From the NCBI GenBank assembly GCA_041390305.1, contig JAWKQE010000018.1, forward strand, positions 80,304 through 144,303: a stretch of 64,000 nt of DNA, given 5' to 3'. The DNA comes from JACKCR01 sp041390305 (GTDB taxonomy: Bacteria; Eisenbacteria; RBG-16-71-46; CAIMUX01). Below are positions 1-8,616 of this stretch, one piece after another. The notes beneath the pieces were generated by a model. The model saw only the letters and a list, made by a program, of their open reading frames with translations. It was not told where the DNA came from and did not search any database. How positions within the stretch are numbered: the first letter of the stretch is position 1; every line of letters begins with the position of its first letter. The position numbers and the translations under genes were made by a program.

Positions 1-720
1 GGAGATCGCATAGGTGCCGGAAGCCCCGTTGTCGTTGACGACCACGACCCCATAGTAGTCGGTGGCCGGCGCTACGTACGAGAGGTTGGTAGCGGACTCG
101 AACTCCGCCGAGTCCCGGTTCAAGTGGACTCCGCCGCCGGTGCTGTTGCGGAAGAGCATCATCTTGCAGTCGGCAGAACCGGTGTGAACGAAGGAGAACT
201 CGTACGACTCTCCGGCGACGAGCAGCACATCCCACACTTCGAGCACGTCGCCCGTACCGGTCACCCGCTGAGCCGCGATTCCGTTGACGACGAGAGTGTT
301 CGCGCCGGAATCCCATTCGACGGTTCCCGACTGGGATCCCGAGAACCTGTCGGCCGACACGTAGCCGGTACCCATTGGAGCATGGTTGTAGTCGGAGATG
401 GTGAAGTCGACCCCGGTGACACGGGCCGAGCTGGCGAGCGGATTCAGTACGCAGGGGTCCGTAGAGCCGCCTTGCGCGTAGAGTGCGATGTCCCAGTCGT
501 CACCGTTCTGGCTGCGAACGCCGACTGCGGACCAGTAGTTGGTCGTCTGAACGTAGGTCAGGTAGGTGGGGTCGGACGTGACCGTGACCGGGACGCCGTT
601 CTGGAGTAGAGTGAACGAGCAGCCTCCGGCGTGCGCGTCCGAGTGAGCCGATGTGCCTGCCGAGACTGCGACGAGCAGACCCAGAAAGGCAGGACGGACC
701 GAGGCTCTGAAGATCGACAT
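1..720 (-). CDS. Secreted protein of unknown function, 3' part outside window
   Basis: This gene starts at 720 and runs off the left edge, so only its first 240 codons are visible and no stop is seen. The reading frame is open throughout. It begins with a typical signal peptide (positive RASVR, then the hydrophobic stretch PAFLGLLVAVSAG), so the product is exported. A Shine-Dalgarno-like GGGAG lies 7 bases before the ATG. The mature part is rich in Gly, Ser, Thr and Tyr with beta-strand-like alternation, and near residue 165 a stretch reading VLLVAGESYEFSFVHTG resembles bacterial pre-peptidase C-terminal-like modules; that resemblance is weak. It follows the gene ending at 748 by 27 bases on the same strand and is probably cotranscribed. 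I do not recognise a specific family. Confidence 0.8.
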   Translation of the reverse strand, partial: MSIFRASVRPAFLGLLVAVSAGTSAHSDAHAGGCSFTLLQNGVPVTVTSDPTYLTYVQTTNYWSAVGVRSQNGDDWDIALYAQGGSTDPCVLNPLASSARVTGVDFTISDYNHAPMGTGYVSADRFSGSQSGTVEWDSGANTLVVNGIAAQRVTGTGDVLEVWDVLLVAGESYEFSFVHTGSADCKMMLFRNSTGGGVHLNRDSAEFESATNLSYVAPATDYYGVVVVNDNGASGTYAIS

Positions 721-747
721 TTCGGTTTCTCCCTTCTTACCGCTCGG

Positions 748-1428
748 TCAGCGGATGGCGCCCGTGCGTCGGGCCTTGTCGAGTTCGTAATCGGTGAGGC
801 CAGAGGCTCCTGGTTCCTGAGAGGAGTGGGGCAGTGACTGCTCGACGTGAGTGGCGGCGTCTGCAGGGGCGCTGCTCTCGTTCTGGGGCGGGGTTTCGGC
901 GGTCGGTAGAGCCGCGAGCTGTGCTTTCGCGAGCTCGGCCGGGGTCAGGTCACCGCCCGAGAGGTCGACGGTCTTGACTTCCGGCGCCTTGGTGGCGCGG
1001 AAGAGCTGTTGGATCTCTTCTGGAGTCGCCAGCTGAGAGGCCGTGGCTTCGAGCGCCTCGGCTTCCTCCCAGCTCATCCCGGCAAAGGGCCACTGAATCG
1101 GGAGTCCGAACGGTTCCAGGACTGGTGTGGTGCTGTTCGCGGATGGGTCGGGGCTGCGCGGATCGCCGAGGGCGAGCGGGGCTCCGAGGCTGGGCGCGTA
1201 CCGCTCCATGGACTCGAACTGACTCCACTTTTCTTCGGTGAGGATCGGATCGGCGGCGTCCAGGACCTCCGTCGTGATGGACCGAAGCTTCTGCGCGCTC
1301 TGGGTCGGGGCTGCAGTCGCGGTCGTCCAACTTCCGATGAGGACGGAGGTGATGGCGGTTGCGGAGAGAAGAGCAGATGCGACGGCGGTTCTGTCGCGCC
1401 GAGTCTGCCACTGGATCGCTTTTGGCAT
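748..1428 (-). CDS. Exported hypothetical protein
   Basis: This is a 226-residue protein that I do not recognise. The start at 1428 is chosen because GGAAGGAG sits 9 bases upstream and because the sequence then opens with MPKAIQWQTRRDR and a hydrophobic segment (ASALLSATAITSVLIGSW), a classic signal peptide ending near ATAA at about residue 38. The mature part is hydrophilic, rich in Ala, Pro, Glu and Thr, and ends with DYELDKARRTGAIR. No enzymatic motif is visible. A longer frame extends upstream to about 1593, but it would place a non-signal tail in front of the signal peptide and lacks a ribosome binding site. It is the first gene of a likely two-gene unit with the secreted protein that starts 27 bases downstream. 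Confidence 0.75.
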   Translation of the reverse strand: MPKAIQWQTRRDRTAVASALLSATAITSVLIGSWTTATAAPTQSAQKLRSITTEVLDAADPILTEEKWSQFESMERYAPSLGAPLALGDPRSPDPSANSTTPVLEPFGLPIQWPFAGMSWEEAEALEATASQLATPEEIQQLFRATKAPEVKTVDLSGGDLTPAELAKAQLAALPTAETPPQNESSAPADAATHVEQSLPHSSQEPGASGLTDYELDKARRTGAIR

Positions 1429-1839
1429 CACAGGGACACTCCTTCCGGGGGCTCCGGCCTGTGCGGAGCCGTTCGTCGAACTCGTGGGTCGAGGAAGCAC
1501 TACTTCCGGTGATTGCGTCATCGGGTGGTGACTGCATGGGGAAACGGGTTCCGCAGCAAGCAGGGGACACGGAGATTGCGTCCGCTCCGCCAAGAAGGAG
1601 TCCTAGGTCCGATACGTGGCAAATCTCCGTGTCCCCGTCTGGGCGGGAGCCGCGTTTCGGAATGCGGAAGTCCCGGCACCGCCTCCCACCTCACCTTTGC
1701 GGCAGGTCTGCGGGTCGAATCCGCCTCTTGCGTCCGAGGGCGCTCTCGGCGCACTGTCTGTACACCCTTGTACAGCGATGGGCACCTTGGACGCTTTCGA
1801 GAGGCATGGAGCCCGCGAAGCGCGAGGTGGGAGGCGGGT
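1429..1839. other. Divergent intergenic region
   Basis: These 411 bases separate the minus-strand secreted-protein genes from the plus-strand sigma factor gene and must carry promoters for both directions. I could not pick out convincing -35/-10 pairs. The only clear structure is the inverted repeat at 1563-1636. Long frames that cross the region on both strands are extensions of the flanking genes without start signals. Confidence 0.5.
1563..1636. repeat. REP-like inverted repeat
   Basis: GGGGACACGGAGATT at 1563-1577 is matched by its exact reverse complement AATCTCCGTGTCCCC at 1622-1636, with 44 bases between them. The 15-base arms are perfect. The GGGGACACGGAGATT sequence type is one I associate with dispersed palindromes near REP-associated tyrosine transposase genes, but no transposase lies in this window, so that link is from memory and not shown here. 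The element could also act as an mRNA hairpin in the leader of either divergent gene. Confidence 0.6.
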
Positions 1840-2418
1840 TTGGATCCAGGTGAGGTCACGATTCTCCTGCGCCGGATCGGGAATCAGGAGCCGGGAGCCT
1901 GGGATGATCTGGTTCCGGTCGTCTACGAGGAGCTGCGGGCGCTCGCCCGGTCCCGGTTTCGGCAGAGCCCGAGCGATACCCTGAGCTCGACCGCGCTCGT
2001 CCACGAGACCTTCTTCAAACTCTGCCAGGCGGAGTCGATCACCTTGAACGATCGCCGCCACTTCTTCGCGGTTGCCGCCGTGGCGATGAGACGGGTCCTC
2101 GTCGACTACGCGCGGAAGCAGGCCACACGCAAGCGAGGGGGTGGTGCCCAGAAGGTGAGCATCGACGACCTCCAGATCGGCATGCCGGACCCGATGGAGG
2201 AGATCCTCTTCGTGGATTCCGCGTTGGCACAGCTTCGGGCGCAGAGCCCGCGAGCGGCGGAGGTCACGGAACTGCGCTACTTCGCGGGGCTGAGCGTGGA
2301 GGAAACGGCCGAGGTGTTGGACGTAGACCCGCGAACGGTCAAGCGGGATTGGCGAAAGGCGCGTGCCATCCTCTACTCGCTCTACCGACAGCGCGTGTCC
2401 CTTCCGGACGGGCTCTGA
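1840..2418 (+). CDS. ECF-type sigma factor (TIGR02999-like)
   Basis: This 192-residue protein is an extracytoplasmic-function RNA polymerase sigma factor of the group usually found next to Ser/Thr kinases. Region 2 shows LVPVVYEELRALARSRFRQ, then TALVHETFFKL, and FFAVAAVAMRRVLVDYARKQ, all hallmarks of the family. Region 4 is LSVEETAEVLDVDPRTVKRD, the helix-turn-helix that reads the -35 element. The start is set at a TTG at 1840 preceded by a GAGGTGGGAGG tract, because the family begins right at the VTILLRR sequence; the open frame continues upstream to 1513 but that part looks non-coding. The kinase gene follows after 58 bases, and the two are probably one regulatory unit. Its target promoters are not known. 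Confidence 0.88.
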   Translation: MDPGEVTILLRRIGNQEPGAWDDLVPVVYEELRALARSRFRQSPSDTLSSTALVHETFFKLCQAESITLNDRRHFFAVAAVAMRRVLVDYARKQATRKRGGGAQKVSIDDLQIGMPDPMEEILFVDSALAQLRAQSPRAAEVTELRYFAGLSVEETAEVLDVDPRTVKRDWRKARAILYSLYRQRVSLPDGL

Positions 2419-2476
2419 CGTTCTTGCAGAGGTGGCGCGGTGGTTCGTGGTACGTCTCTCGGGGCAAGCATGGAAC

Positions 2477-5206
2477 ATGGATGAAGGCGACTGCCAAGAT
2501 CGGATCGACTCTCGTCTCGACGAGATCCTCGATGAAGTTCTCGACCTCGCAGAAAGCGACGTCCCCGCCCATCTGGATCGCCGATGCGCGGGTGCGCCGG
2601 AGCTCAGAGCGCGGATCGAAGCCATACTCGACGCGGATCGGGAGGTGACCGCGGAGTTCCTCCGCCCTGCCGTTGCGGCCGAAGCCGTTCAGTCCGCCTT
2701 CACAGGCGACGTGCCGGAAGGTGGGCCTCTCTCGGCGTCCGATTCGGCCGAGGAGCTGCCGGCGGGGGCGTCGGTGGGTGCGTGGAAGATCGTGCGAGAA
2801 GTCGGCCGTGGAGGGATGGCCCGAGTCTATCTCGCCGAACGGCGCGAGGAGAGCTACGAGCAGCGCGCCGCGATCAAGGTCATTCGAAGAGGAGTCGATC
2901 GAGACGAAGTGCAGTCCCGATTCCTCCGGGAGCGCCGGATTCTCGCTCGGCTCCAGCATCCAGGGATCGCCGGCCTGATCGATGGTGGTGTCATGTCTGA
3001 TGGCACTCCGTGGTTTGCCATGGAGTTCGTCGATGGGAAGCAGATCACCGAGTGGAGTCAGGCTCGAAGGCTCGACGTGGAAGGGAAGGTTCGGGTCTTT
3101 CTCCGGGTCTGCGAGGCCGTCCGGTATGCGCACCAGAACCTCGTCGTTCATCGCGACATCAAGCCATCCAACATCTTCGTGACCGCAAACGGCGACGCGA
3201 AACTGCTCGACTTCGGCATCGCGCGTCTTCTCGAGCAGGACGAAGAGGGGACCCAGACCCTCACCGTGGCGGGAGGCCGCCCGATGACGCCGCGATACGC
3301 GGCACCGGAGCAGCTCATCGGCCAGGCGGTGACGACCGCGACCGACATTTACGGCCTCGGGGTCGTTCTCTATGAACTGCTTGCCGGCGTCTCGCCCTTC
3401 CGCGCGCCGGGTTCGTCGATCTCTGAGTACCAACGCCTGGTCCTCGAGACCGAACCGGCTCGGCCGAGCGACCTGGTCGACTCCGTCAATGAGAGCATCG
3501 ATCGGGACCTCGACAACATCGTTCTCACCGCGATTGCGAAGCGTCCGGAGGATCGATACGCCTCCGTGGAGGCTCTTGCCTCGGATCTCGAACGCTGGCT
3601 CCACGGGCTTCCGGTGCGGGCGACAGCGTCGACGTTCCGGTATCGTTCGTCGAAGTTCATCCGTAGGAACCGGCCGCTCGTGTTCGCGTCCGCCGCAGCC
3701 ACGCTTGCGTTCCTGGTCGGCCTCGCGGCGACACGCTGGCAACTCCCGGCCGCGGGCATCGTGATCGCGTCGCTCGTGGGTGGCCTTTCCTACTCGAGCG
3801 TCCAGGCCAGGAAGGCGCGCGCGGCGGCGAAGCGCGCGGAGGAGATCAAGCACTTCCTCCTGCGGACGTTCGAGGTGGCGGATCCGATGCGTGCCCAGGG
3901 CAAACCGATCACGGTGCGGGAGCTGGTCGATCGAGGGGCGAGCCAGGTCGAGACGGAGCTCGCGGACCAGCCCGAACTCAGGGCCGAGATGCTGGGCGTG
4001 CTGGGTGAAATCTACGTCCAGCTCAGTCTGCCGGAGTCCGGCCTGCCTCTCGTGGAGCGGGAGATCGCGGTTCTCAAGTCACTCGTGAAGACGCCTCCGG
4101 CCCGACAGGGAGATGCTCTCAGGCGTCGCGGGAACCTCCTGATCCAGGCCGGGAGGTGGAGTGAAGCAGAGGCGGATCTCCGCCGGGCGTCAGAGCTCCA
4201 CCGAAGGGACCTCGGCCCCAGTAGCCCCGAGTACGCGGAGGATCTCGATCAGCTCGCCGGATCTGTCCGTGTGCAGTCGCGGGCTTCCGAGGCGGAGGCC
4301 TTGGTGCGGGAGAGCCTCGAGATACGTCGGACAGTCCTGGGCGGCTGGCATCCGAAGGTGGCAACGTCCTACAACAACCTCGCACTCATGATGCGAGACG
4401 CAGGGCGACCGATCGAAGCAGAGGCGCTCTACCGACGAGCGTTCGAGATCCGCGCAGGTTCCCTGTCCGCGGAGGACCCGACGCACTTCCTGACCGCGAT
4501 CAACCTCTCGATCACACTGCGTCAGCTCGGCCGGATCGAAGAGGCACTCGCACTTCTCGACGAGATGCTCAGTCGGTTCGGCCCGACGTTCGGTGAGGGA
4601 CACGATCTCGTGGTGACGGCACGGAACACCCGTGCGGCCCTCTACCTCGATCTGGAGAGATTCGCTGAGGCCGAGGCGGAGTTTGCAGACATCCTCCATT
4701 TCTGGGAGCAGCGGGCCGGAAGGAGCCATCCGAACGCGATCATGACGGTTGCGAACCTCGCATTCGCCCAACGCGGGCTGGGACGCGTGGAGGAGTCGAT
4801 CGCGACGGCCAGGGAGGCGATCGACCTCTGGCGAGCGCAATACGGCGGCGCGCACGTGGCGATGTCGAATCTCCTCGCCAATCTCGCCAAGAGCCTCGAA
4901 CTCGATTCGCGGATCGACGAAGCCGTCACGGCACTCGACGATGCACTCTCGATCTCGACCAAGGTCCGTGGCGCAGGACACTTCGATACGGCGACGCTGA
5001 AGCTCAGTCGCGCCGCGCTGGCGCGGAAGATGGGCCGGCCGGCGGATGAACGGAGGTTCCTCTCGGAGGCGATCGAGGTCCTGAACGAGGTGCTGCCGCC
5101 CAGTCATCGCCGACTGAAGGAGGCGATGGAACGGGCTGCGGAACTCGGCCTCCCGTTGCGGTGTCGAGGCCGGACGTCTGCTGTGGTACGCTCCACGCGG
5201 GACTAA
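2477..5206 (+). CDS. Membrane Ser/Thr protein kinase with TPR repeats
   Basis: This 909-residue protein is a bacterial Hanks-type kinase. A short N-terminal helical region (about 1-60) precedes the kinase domain at about 100-370, with the glycine loop GRGGMARVYL, the ATP lysine in AAIKVIRR, catalytic HRDIKPSN near 224, metal-binding DFGIAR near 245 and APEQ in the activation segment. All catalytic residues are present, so it should be active. One long or two short membrane helices follow at about 398-441. The rest, to about 880, is TPR-type helical repeats of the kinesin-light-chain sort, so these probably face the periplasm and bind partners. The start at 2477 matches the usual N-terminus of this family. 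It lies directly behind the ECF sigma gene, which is a common pairing; whether it phosphorylates that sigma factor is inference. Confidence 0.92.
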   Translation: MDEGDCQDRIDSRLDEILDEVLDLAESDVPAHLDRRCAGAPELRARIEAILDADREVTAEFLRPAVAAEAVQSAFTGDVPEGGPLSASDSAEELPAGASVGAWKIVREVGRGGMARVYLAERREESYEQRAAIKVIRRGVDRDEVQSRFLRERRILARLQHPGIAGLIDGGVMSDGTPWFAMEFVDGKQITEWSQARRLDVEGKVRVFLRVCEAVRYAHQNLVVHRDIKPSNIFVTANGDAKLLDFGIARLLEQDEEGTQTLTVAGGRPMTPRYAAPEQLIGQAVTTATDIYGLGVVLYELLAGVSPFRAPGSSISEYQRLVLETEPARPSDLVDSVNESIDRDLDNIVLTAIAKRPEDRYASVEALASDLERWLHGLPVRATASTFRYRSSKFIRRNRPLVFASAAATLAFLVGLAATRWQLPAAGIVIASLVGGLSYSSVQARKARAAAKRAEEIKHFLLRTFEVADPMRAQGKPITVRELVDRGASQVETELADQPELRAEMLGVLGEIYVQLSLPESGLPLVEREIAVLKSLVKTPPARQGDALRRRGNLLIQAGRWSEAEADLRRASELHRRDLGPSSPEYAEDLDQLAGSVRVQSRASEAEALVRESLEIRRTVLGGWHPKVATSYNNLALMMRDAGRPIEAEALYRRAFEIRAGSLSAEDPTHFLTAINLSITLRQLGRIEEALALLDEMLSRFGPTFGEGHDLVVTARNTRAALYLDLERFAEAEAEFADILHFWEQRAGRSHPNAIMTVANLAFAQRGLGRVEESIATAREAIDLWRAQYGGAHVAMSNLLANLAKSLELDSRIDEAVTALDDALSISTKVRGAGHFDTATLKLSRAALARKMGRPADERRFLSEAIEVLNEVLPPSHRRLKEAMERAAELGLPLRCRGRTSAVVRSTRD

Positions 5207-5297
5207 ACGGCGGCATACCTCGACGCGTATCGTGCCCCGTCCGACCTCATCGCTCTGATGACGTAGACCCAATCGCGTTGTCGACTCGTGAATCACA

Positions 5298-5311
5298 GTG
5301 CCAGATGGCAC
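5298..5311. promoter_or_regulatory. Short palindrome upstream of DUF4266 gene
   Basis: GTGCCA-GA-TGGCAC is a perfect 6-base inverted repeat with a 2-base spacer, 22 bases before the likely start of the lipoprotein gene. It could be an operator, but a palindrome of this size can occur by chance in GC-rich DNA. Confidence 0.25.
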
Positions 5312-5333
5312 GCAAGGACCGAGACTCACGGAC

Positions 5334-5588
5334 ATGACCCGAGTTCCAGTAGCATTCCGCTCCTCGAGCATGGCGTCGATCGTGTTTTTGGCGGTCTGCT
5401 TCCTCTCGGTACTTCTCCTCACGGGATGCGCGGCCGTACAACCCTGGGACCGGGACGAACTCGCGGACCCGATCATGCAAATCGAAGGTAGTCCCCTCGA
5501 TCGCGGTACCCAGGAGCACCATCTCGAGTACCGGGAGGGTTCTGCCGGCGGTACCAACACTCGCGGTGGCGGATGCGGTTGCGGCTGA
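5334..5588 (+). CDS. DUF4266 lipoprotein
   Basis: This small protein (84 residues from the chosen ATG) has a lipoprotein signal peptide: Arg residues, the hydrophobic run IVFLAVCFLSVLLL, then the lipobox LTGC. The mature part matches DUF4266: it starts AAVQPWDRDELADPIM, continues with a short conserved Glu-His region, and ends in the Gly/Cys tail GGGCGCG. Other possible starts are a GTG at 5298 and an ATG near 5370, and none has a strong ribosome binding site. Its last codons overlap the start of the next gene by 16 bases, so the two are translationally coupled. DUF4266 and DUF3570 genes are often paired in other genomes, as I recall in loci with ApbE flavin transferases and thioredoxin-like proteins. 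No apbE is in this window. The biochemical role is unknown. Confidence 0.82.
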   Translation: MTRVPVAFRSSSMASIVFLAVCFLSVLLLTGCAAVQPWDRDELADPIMQIEGSPLDRGTQEHHLEYREGSAGGTNTRGGGCGCG

Positions 5589-6745
5589 GTCGACGTTCCG
5601 CCCTCTCGATGGCGATGCTCACCTCGATCGTGGTGTCGACTGTCGCCGCTTCCCTTCTTCCCGAGAGTGAGATCAACGTCGGGGTGAACGGATACTCCGA
5701 TTCATTCGGTGTCGACGTCTTCTATCCGTCGATCACGGCGACGAAGCGGATCGGGGGGCACGGCGCGGTCTCCGGACGATACCTCGTCGATGCGGTCACC
5801 TCCGCCTCCATGCAGAGCCGATTCGAGGTGGACGGGATCACGTCCGCGACGCATACGACACATGGTGGGAGCTCGGCTCGGTTCGATGAGGTTCGTCACG
5901 AGATCGGGATCAGCGGGGCGCAGCTGTTCGGGCGCACCCTTGGCTCGGTCGACGTGCTCCACAGTACCGAGCACGACTACGTGTCGACCACTCTCGCCGC
6001 GACGGCCGCGCGAACGTTCCGGCGGGAGAACGTGGAGATCCGGCTCGGCGCCGTCCGCCGGTGGGACCAAGTCTCTCCCGTTACGAGAACGTGGACTCGG
6101 CCGAAGGACGTGACATCGCTCGATGTCAGCCTAACCCAGACGCTCCACCGTCGCGGGGTCGGGCAGATCGACTTCACACACACGGCCATGGATGGCCAAC
6201 TCGCTGATGTCTACCAGGTCGTCCCGGTCGTCGAATCGGAGAACCAAAGCGTACGTCTCCTGGAGCCGAGGCATCCGGGGCACCGAAGTCGGAACGCGAT
6301 CGGAACTCGAACTACGTGGAAGGTCGCCTCGGATACGTCGATGGAGTTGGGGTACCGGCGGTACTGGGACTCATGGGGGATCGGGTCGGACACGGTGCAC
6401 GGGAACCTCCGGCAGCGCTTCTTCGGAGGAAGCGTCATTCTGGGCCTCGGGCTGCGGTACTACTCGCAGGGTCGAGCGGAGTTCTTCCGAGACAGCTATG
6501 ACGGGACGGAACGATACCTCACCGTCGACTCGAAGCTCGATTCGTCCCGCTCGACCGAGTATCAGTTTCGTGCCGTGTTCGCGGGCTCGCTCGTCCGGGG
6601 ACTGGGCATCCTCGACCCCGATCGTTCCGAGGTCGAAGCGCACGTCGACCTGTACGAACGAACCACTGCGACTCCGGATTGGCACAGTCGGCGGGAGGAG
6701 TTGAGAGCCAGCCTCGTCAGCGTAGGCGTGCGGTATCGCTACTGA
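5573..6745 (+). CDS. DUF3570 protein, probable outer-membrane or exported
   Basis: This 390-residue protein starts with basic residues and a hydrophobic export signal (LSMAMLTSIVVSTVAASLL). It continues with the region typical of DUF3570: VGVNGYSDSFGVDVFYPS, then GRYLVDAVTSAS, then a run of alternating amphipathic strands to the C-terminus, which ends YRY with a terminal aromatic residue as in outer-membrane beta-barrels. I infer an outer-membrane location from that pattern. The ATG lies within the last codons of the DUF4266 lipoprotein gene, which is the usual partner of this family. Function is not established; the family tends to sit in extracytoplasmic redox loci. Confidence 0.82.
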   Translation: MRLRLSRRSALSMAMLTSIVVSTVAASLLPESEINVGVNGYSDSFGVDVFYPSITATKRIGGHGAVSGRYLVDAVTSASMQSRFEVDGITSATHTTHGGSSARFDEVRHEIGISGAQLFGRTLGSVDVLHSTEHDYVSTTLAATAARTFRRENVEIRLGAVRRWDQVSPVTRTWTRPKDVTSLDVSLTQTLHRRGVGQIDFTHTAMDGQLADVYQVVPVVESENQSVRLLEPRHPGHRSRNAIGTRTTWKVASDTSMELGYRRYWDSWGIGSDTVHGNLRQRFFGGSVILGLGLRYYSQGRAEFFRDSYDGTERYLTVDSKLDSSRSTEYQFRAVFAGSLVRGLGILDPDRSEVEAHVDLYERTTATPDWHSRREELRASLVSVGVRYRY

Positions 6746-6856
6746 GGTCGTCGCACGCCATTCCTCGTCGTGATGCTGCTTCCGAGGCCCCCGCCCGTCA
6801 TCCACAGCGTACGGTGTCGTCGCGATCAGGGTGCTGAAAGGGTGGCGCGCCATCCG

Positions 6857-7819
6857 TCAGTTCCTAGTCGACACGATTCGAAACGACCCGCTTCGGGCGC
6901 GGTTGCCCTCGCCGTCGACGAGCTCGATCTGGTAGCCATCCCCCGCTTCCCAGGCGCTGGGGAGCGGGCGCAGGAGTGAGCCGGTGTTTCCCGTACCTCG
7001 GCGTACCGTATCGATCCGTTGTCCGTTGCGTAGAAGGAAGAGGTCTACCACGACTCCGGCGGCGCAGTCCCAGGAGACGACCAGTTCGTCTCCCCAGGTG
7101 AGGACGGTGGCGGAATCCGGACGGAGAATGGAAGGCGCGCTCCCGGAACAGATTGCGAACGTAGCTCCGACTGCGGTCTGTCCCTCCCCGTCACGAATCC
7201 GGATCCAGTACCCGTCTCCGGGCTCCCAGGATGGGCGTACGAGCGCGATTCGGACCACACTGCTCGAAGCGACTCCCGACGCGATGGTCTCGACCGGGCG
7301 ACTGCCTTGGTAGAGAACCACCTCCGCGGAGTCGCTCGGTGGACCCCACCACTCGATCGCGCGCGACGTTCCGTGACGCCAAACGTCGCCAGTAGTCGGA
7401 GTGAGGATCTCGGTTCGTTCTGGATCCCGTGTCTCCCAAAGAGCGCCGTGGCACTGAAAGCAGGATGGGGCGAAGTCATCCTCGAGACTGTCGTGGGTGG
7501 AACCGACCAGCGACCATCCTCCCTCGAGATCGACGTGATGACACCGTGGGTCGGCGCACCAGCCTGTGGGCCCGTAGGGATCGTCCGCACCATCCTTGTG
7601 GAGAGCACCGTCGTACGCGATGTCGTGGTCTGCGGGGACGGTGGCCTTGGGATCCGATTCCGCTGGCGTGGCGCAGCCGCACGCAGTGGTGAGGGTGAAG
7701 AGTACGGCGCAGACCATGGTGGGGAGGCACGGCCCCACCAGCCAGCTGGATCGGTGGGGACTGGCGACTCGTGATACACTCTTCCGACCTGCCAACACGA
7801 TGAACGAGGAATCGACCAT
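6857..7819 (-). CDS. Exported c-type-haem-like protein with two KNH/Kre9-like domains
   Basis: The predicted protein (320 residues from the furthest start) has a hydrophobic segment ending CAVLFTLTTACGCA, either a signal peptide or an imperfect lipobox. Two possible haem-binding motifs follow: CADPRCHH, a C-x4-CH arrangement, and CFQCH, a canonical CxxCH. The second half carries two related repeats of about 85 residues, each ending WEPGDGYWIRIRDGEGQ or WEAGDGYQIELVDGEGN, which resemble the Kre9/KNH Ig-like domain. So this looks like a small cytochrome-type module on an Ig-like stalk. The start is uncertain. The ATG at 7819 overlaps the start of the divergent gene and has no ribosome binding site, and an ATG at 7717 is possible. 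It faces other exported redox-type genes nearby. Confidence 0.7.
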   Translation of the reverse strand: MVDSSFIVLAGRKSVSRVASPHRSSWLVGPCLPTMVCAVLFTLTTACGCATPAESDPKATVPADHDIAYDGALHKDGADDPYGPTGWCADPRCHHVDLEGGWSLVGSTHDSLEDDFAPSCFQCHGALWETRDPERTEILTPTTGDVWRHGTSRAIEWWGPPSDSAEVVLYQGSRPVETIASGVASSSVVRIALVRPSWEPGDGYWIRIRDGEGQTAVGATFAICSGSAPSILRPDSATVLTWGDELVVSWDCAAGVVVDLFLLRNGQRIDTVRRGTGNTGSLLRPLPSAWEAGDGYQIELVDGEGNRARSGSFRIVSTRN

Positions 7820-8597
7820 GCTGAATTGTAGCTCGGTTCAGGCACATCAGACGAGCTCCCCGAGTGGACGCGTTCGAAGAACGGTGCTGCGCTCACTGTT
7901 CCCTTCGATCGTCGGAATCGTCCTCCTCGCCGTGACGGGCGGACCCTCGCTGGTCGCCGGAGCAGGCCACGCCTTCGAAGTCGGTCGCCTGGAGTCGGGA
8001 GTGCGGCCGGCTCCGGTTGCGGAAGACTGCGGCGAACTCCTCATCAACGCGGACGAGAGCTATGAGAACGCGTACGCATGGAACGGTTTCGCGGTCGCCC
8101 CGCCGGACTGGAGCGCGTTCGCCGAGTTCTTCTCGGGGCAAGTGACAGTTTGTGCGTTGGTCTTCGACCTCACGCAAATCGGGCTCCAGGCAGACGAAAC
8201 TCTGGATGCCTACGTGTGGGACGATGCGGGCGGAGAGCCAGGGCCCGTGGTGTCCGTGGTGACAGAAGTTGCCCCCGGACCCGTGGCGTATTGGCCGGAG
8301 ATGAGCCGGCATGTCGTCCCGATGGCGGCGAGCCCGAGTGGCGAAGCCTGGTGGGCCGGTCTCTGGAGTGCCTGGCCGTTCCAGGAGGACGCTGCGTGGT
8401 TCGTAGGTGCAGACCTGAATGGTCCCGGTGGGACTCCGAAGGTCAAAGTCGCACCTGATCTGGGCTACACCACGGGATGGAACGACGTCAGTCTGGTGTG
8501 GGGTCCGACACAGGCGATGGGAATCGGCGTCGAGCATCTGACGACAACACCCACGTCTGACTCGTCCTGGGGCGACGTGAAGTCCCTGTTCCGTTGA
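7818..8597 (+). CDS. Exported protein of unknown function
   Basis: This 259-residue protein has an export signal with a twin-Arg-like basic stretch (GRVRRTVLRSLF) followed by SIVGIVLLAVTGGPSLVAGAG. The mature part is Trp- and Asp-rich, for example YVWDDAGGEPGPV and GEAWWAGLWSAWPF, and seems to form a single beta-rich domain. It lacks the C-terminal sorting module seen in many neighbours. Two starts are possible: ATG 7800 and ATG 7818. I prefer 7818 because GAGGA lies about 8 bases upstream. I do not recognise the family. Confidence 0.65.
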   Translation: MLNCSSVQAHQTSSPSGRVRRTVLRSLFPSIVGIVLLAVTGGPSLVAGAGHAFEVGRLESGVRPAPVAEDCGELLINADESYENAYAWNGFAVAPPDWSAFAEFFSGQVTVCALVFDLTQIGLQADETLDAYVWDDAGGEPGPVVSVVTEVAPGPVAYWPEMSRHVVPMAASPSGEAWWAGLWSAWPFQEDAAWFVGADLNGPGGTPKVKVAPDLGYTTGWNDVSLVWGPTQAMGIGVEHLTTTPTSDSSWGDVKSLFR

Positions 8598-8616
8598 CGG
8601 CTGACTCGTACGCTCG

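Noticed and set aside
5304..5325. TGGCAC near 5306 as a sigma-54 -24 box
   Set aside because: No GC-containing -12 element follows at the required spacing.
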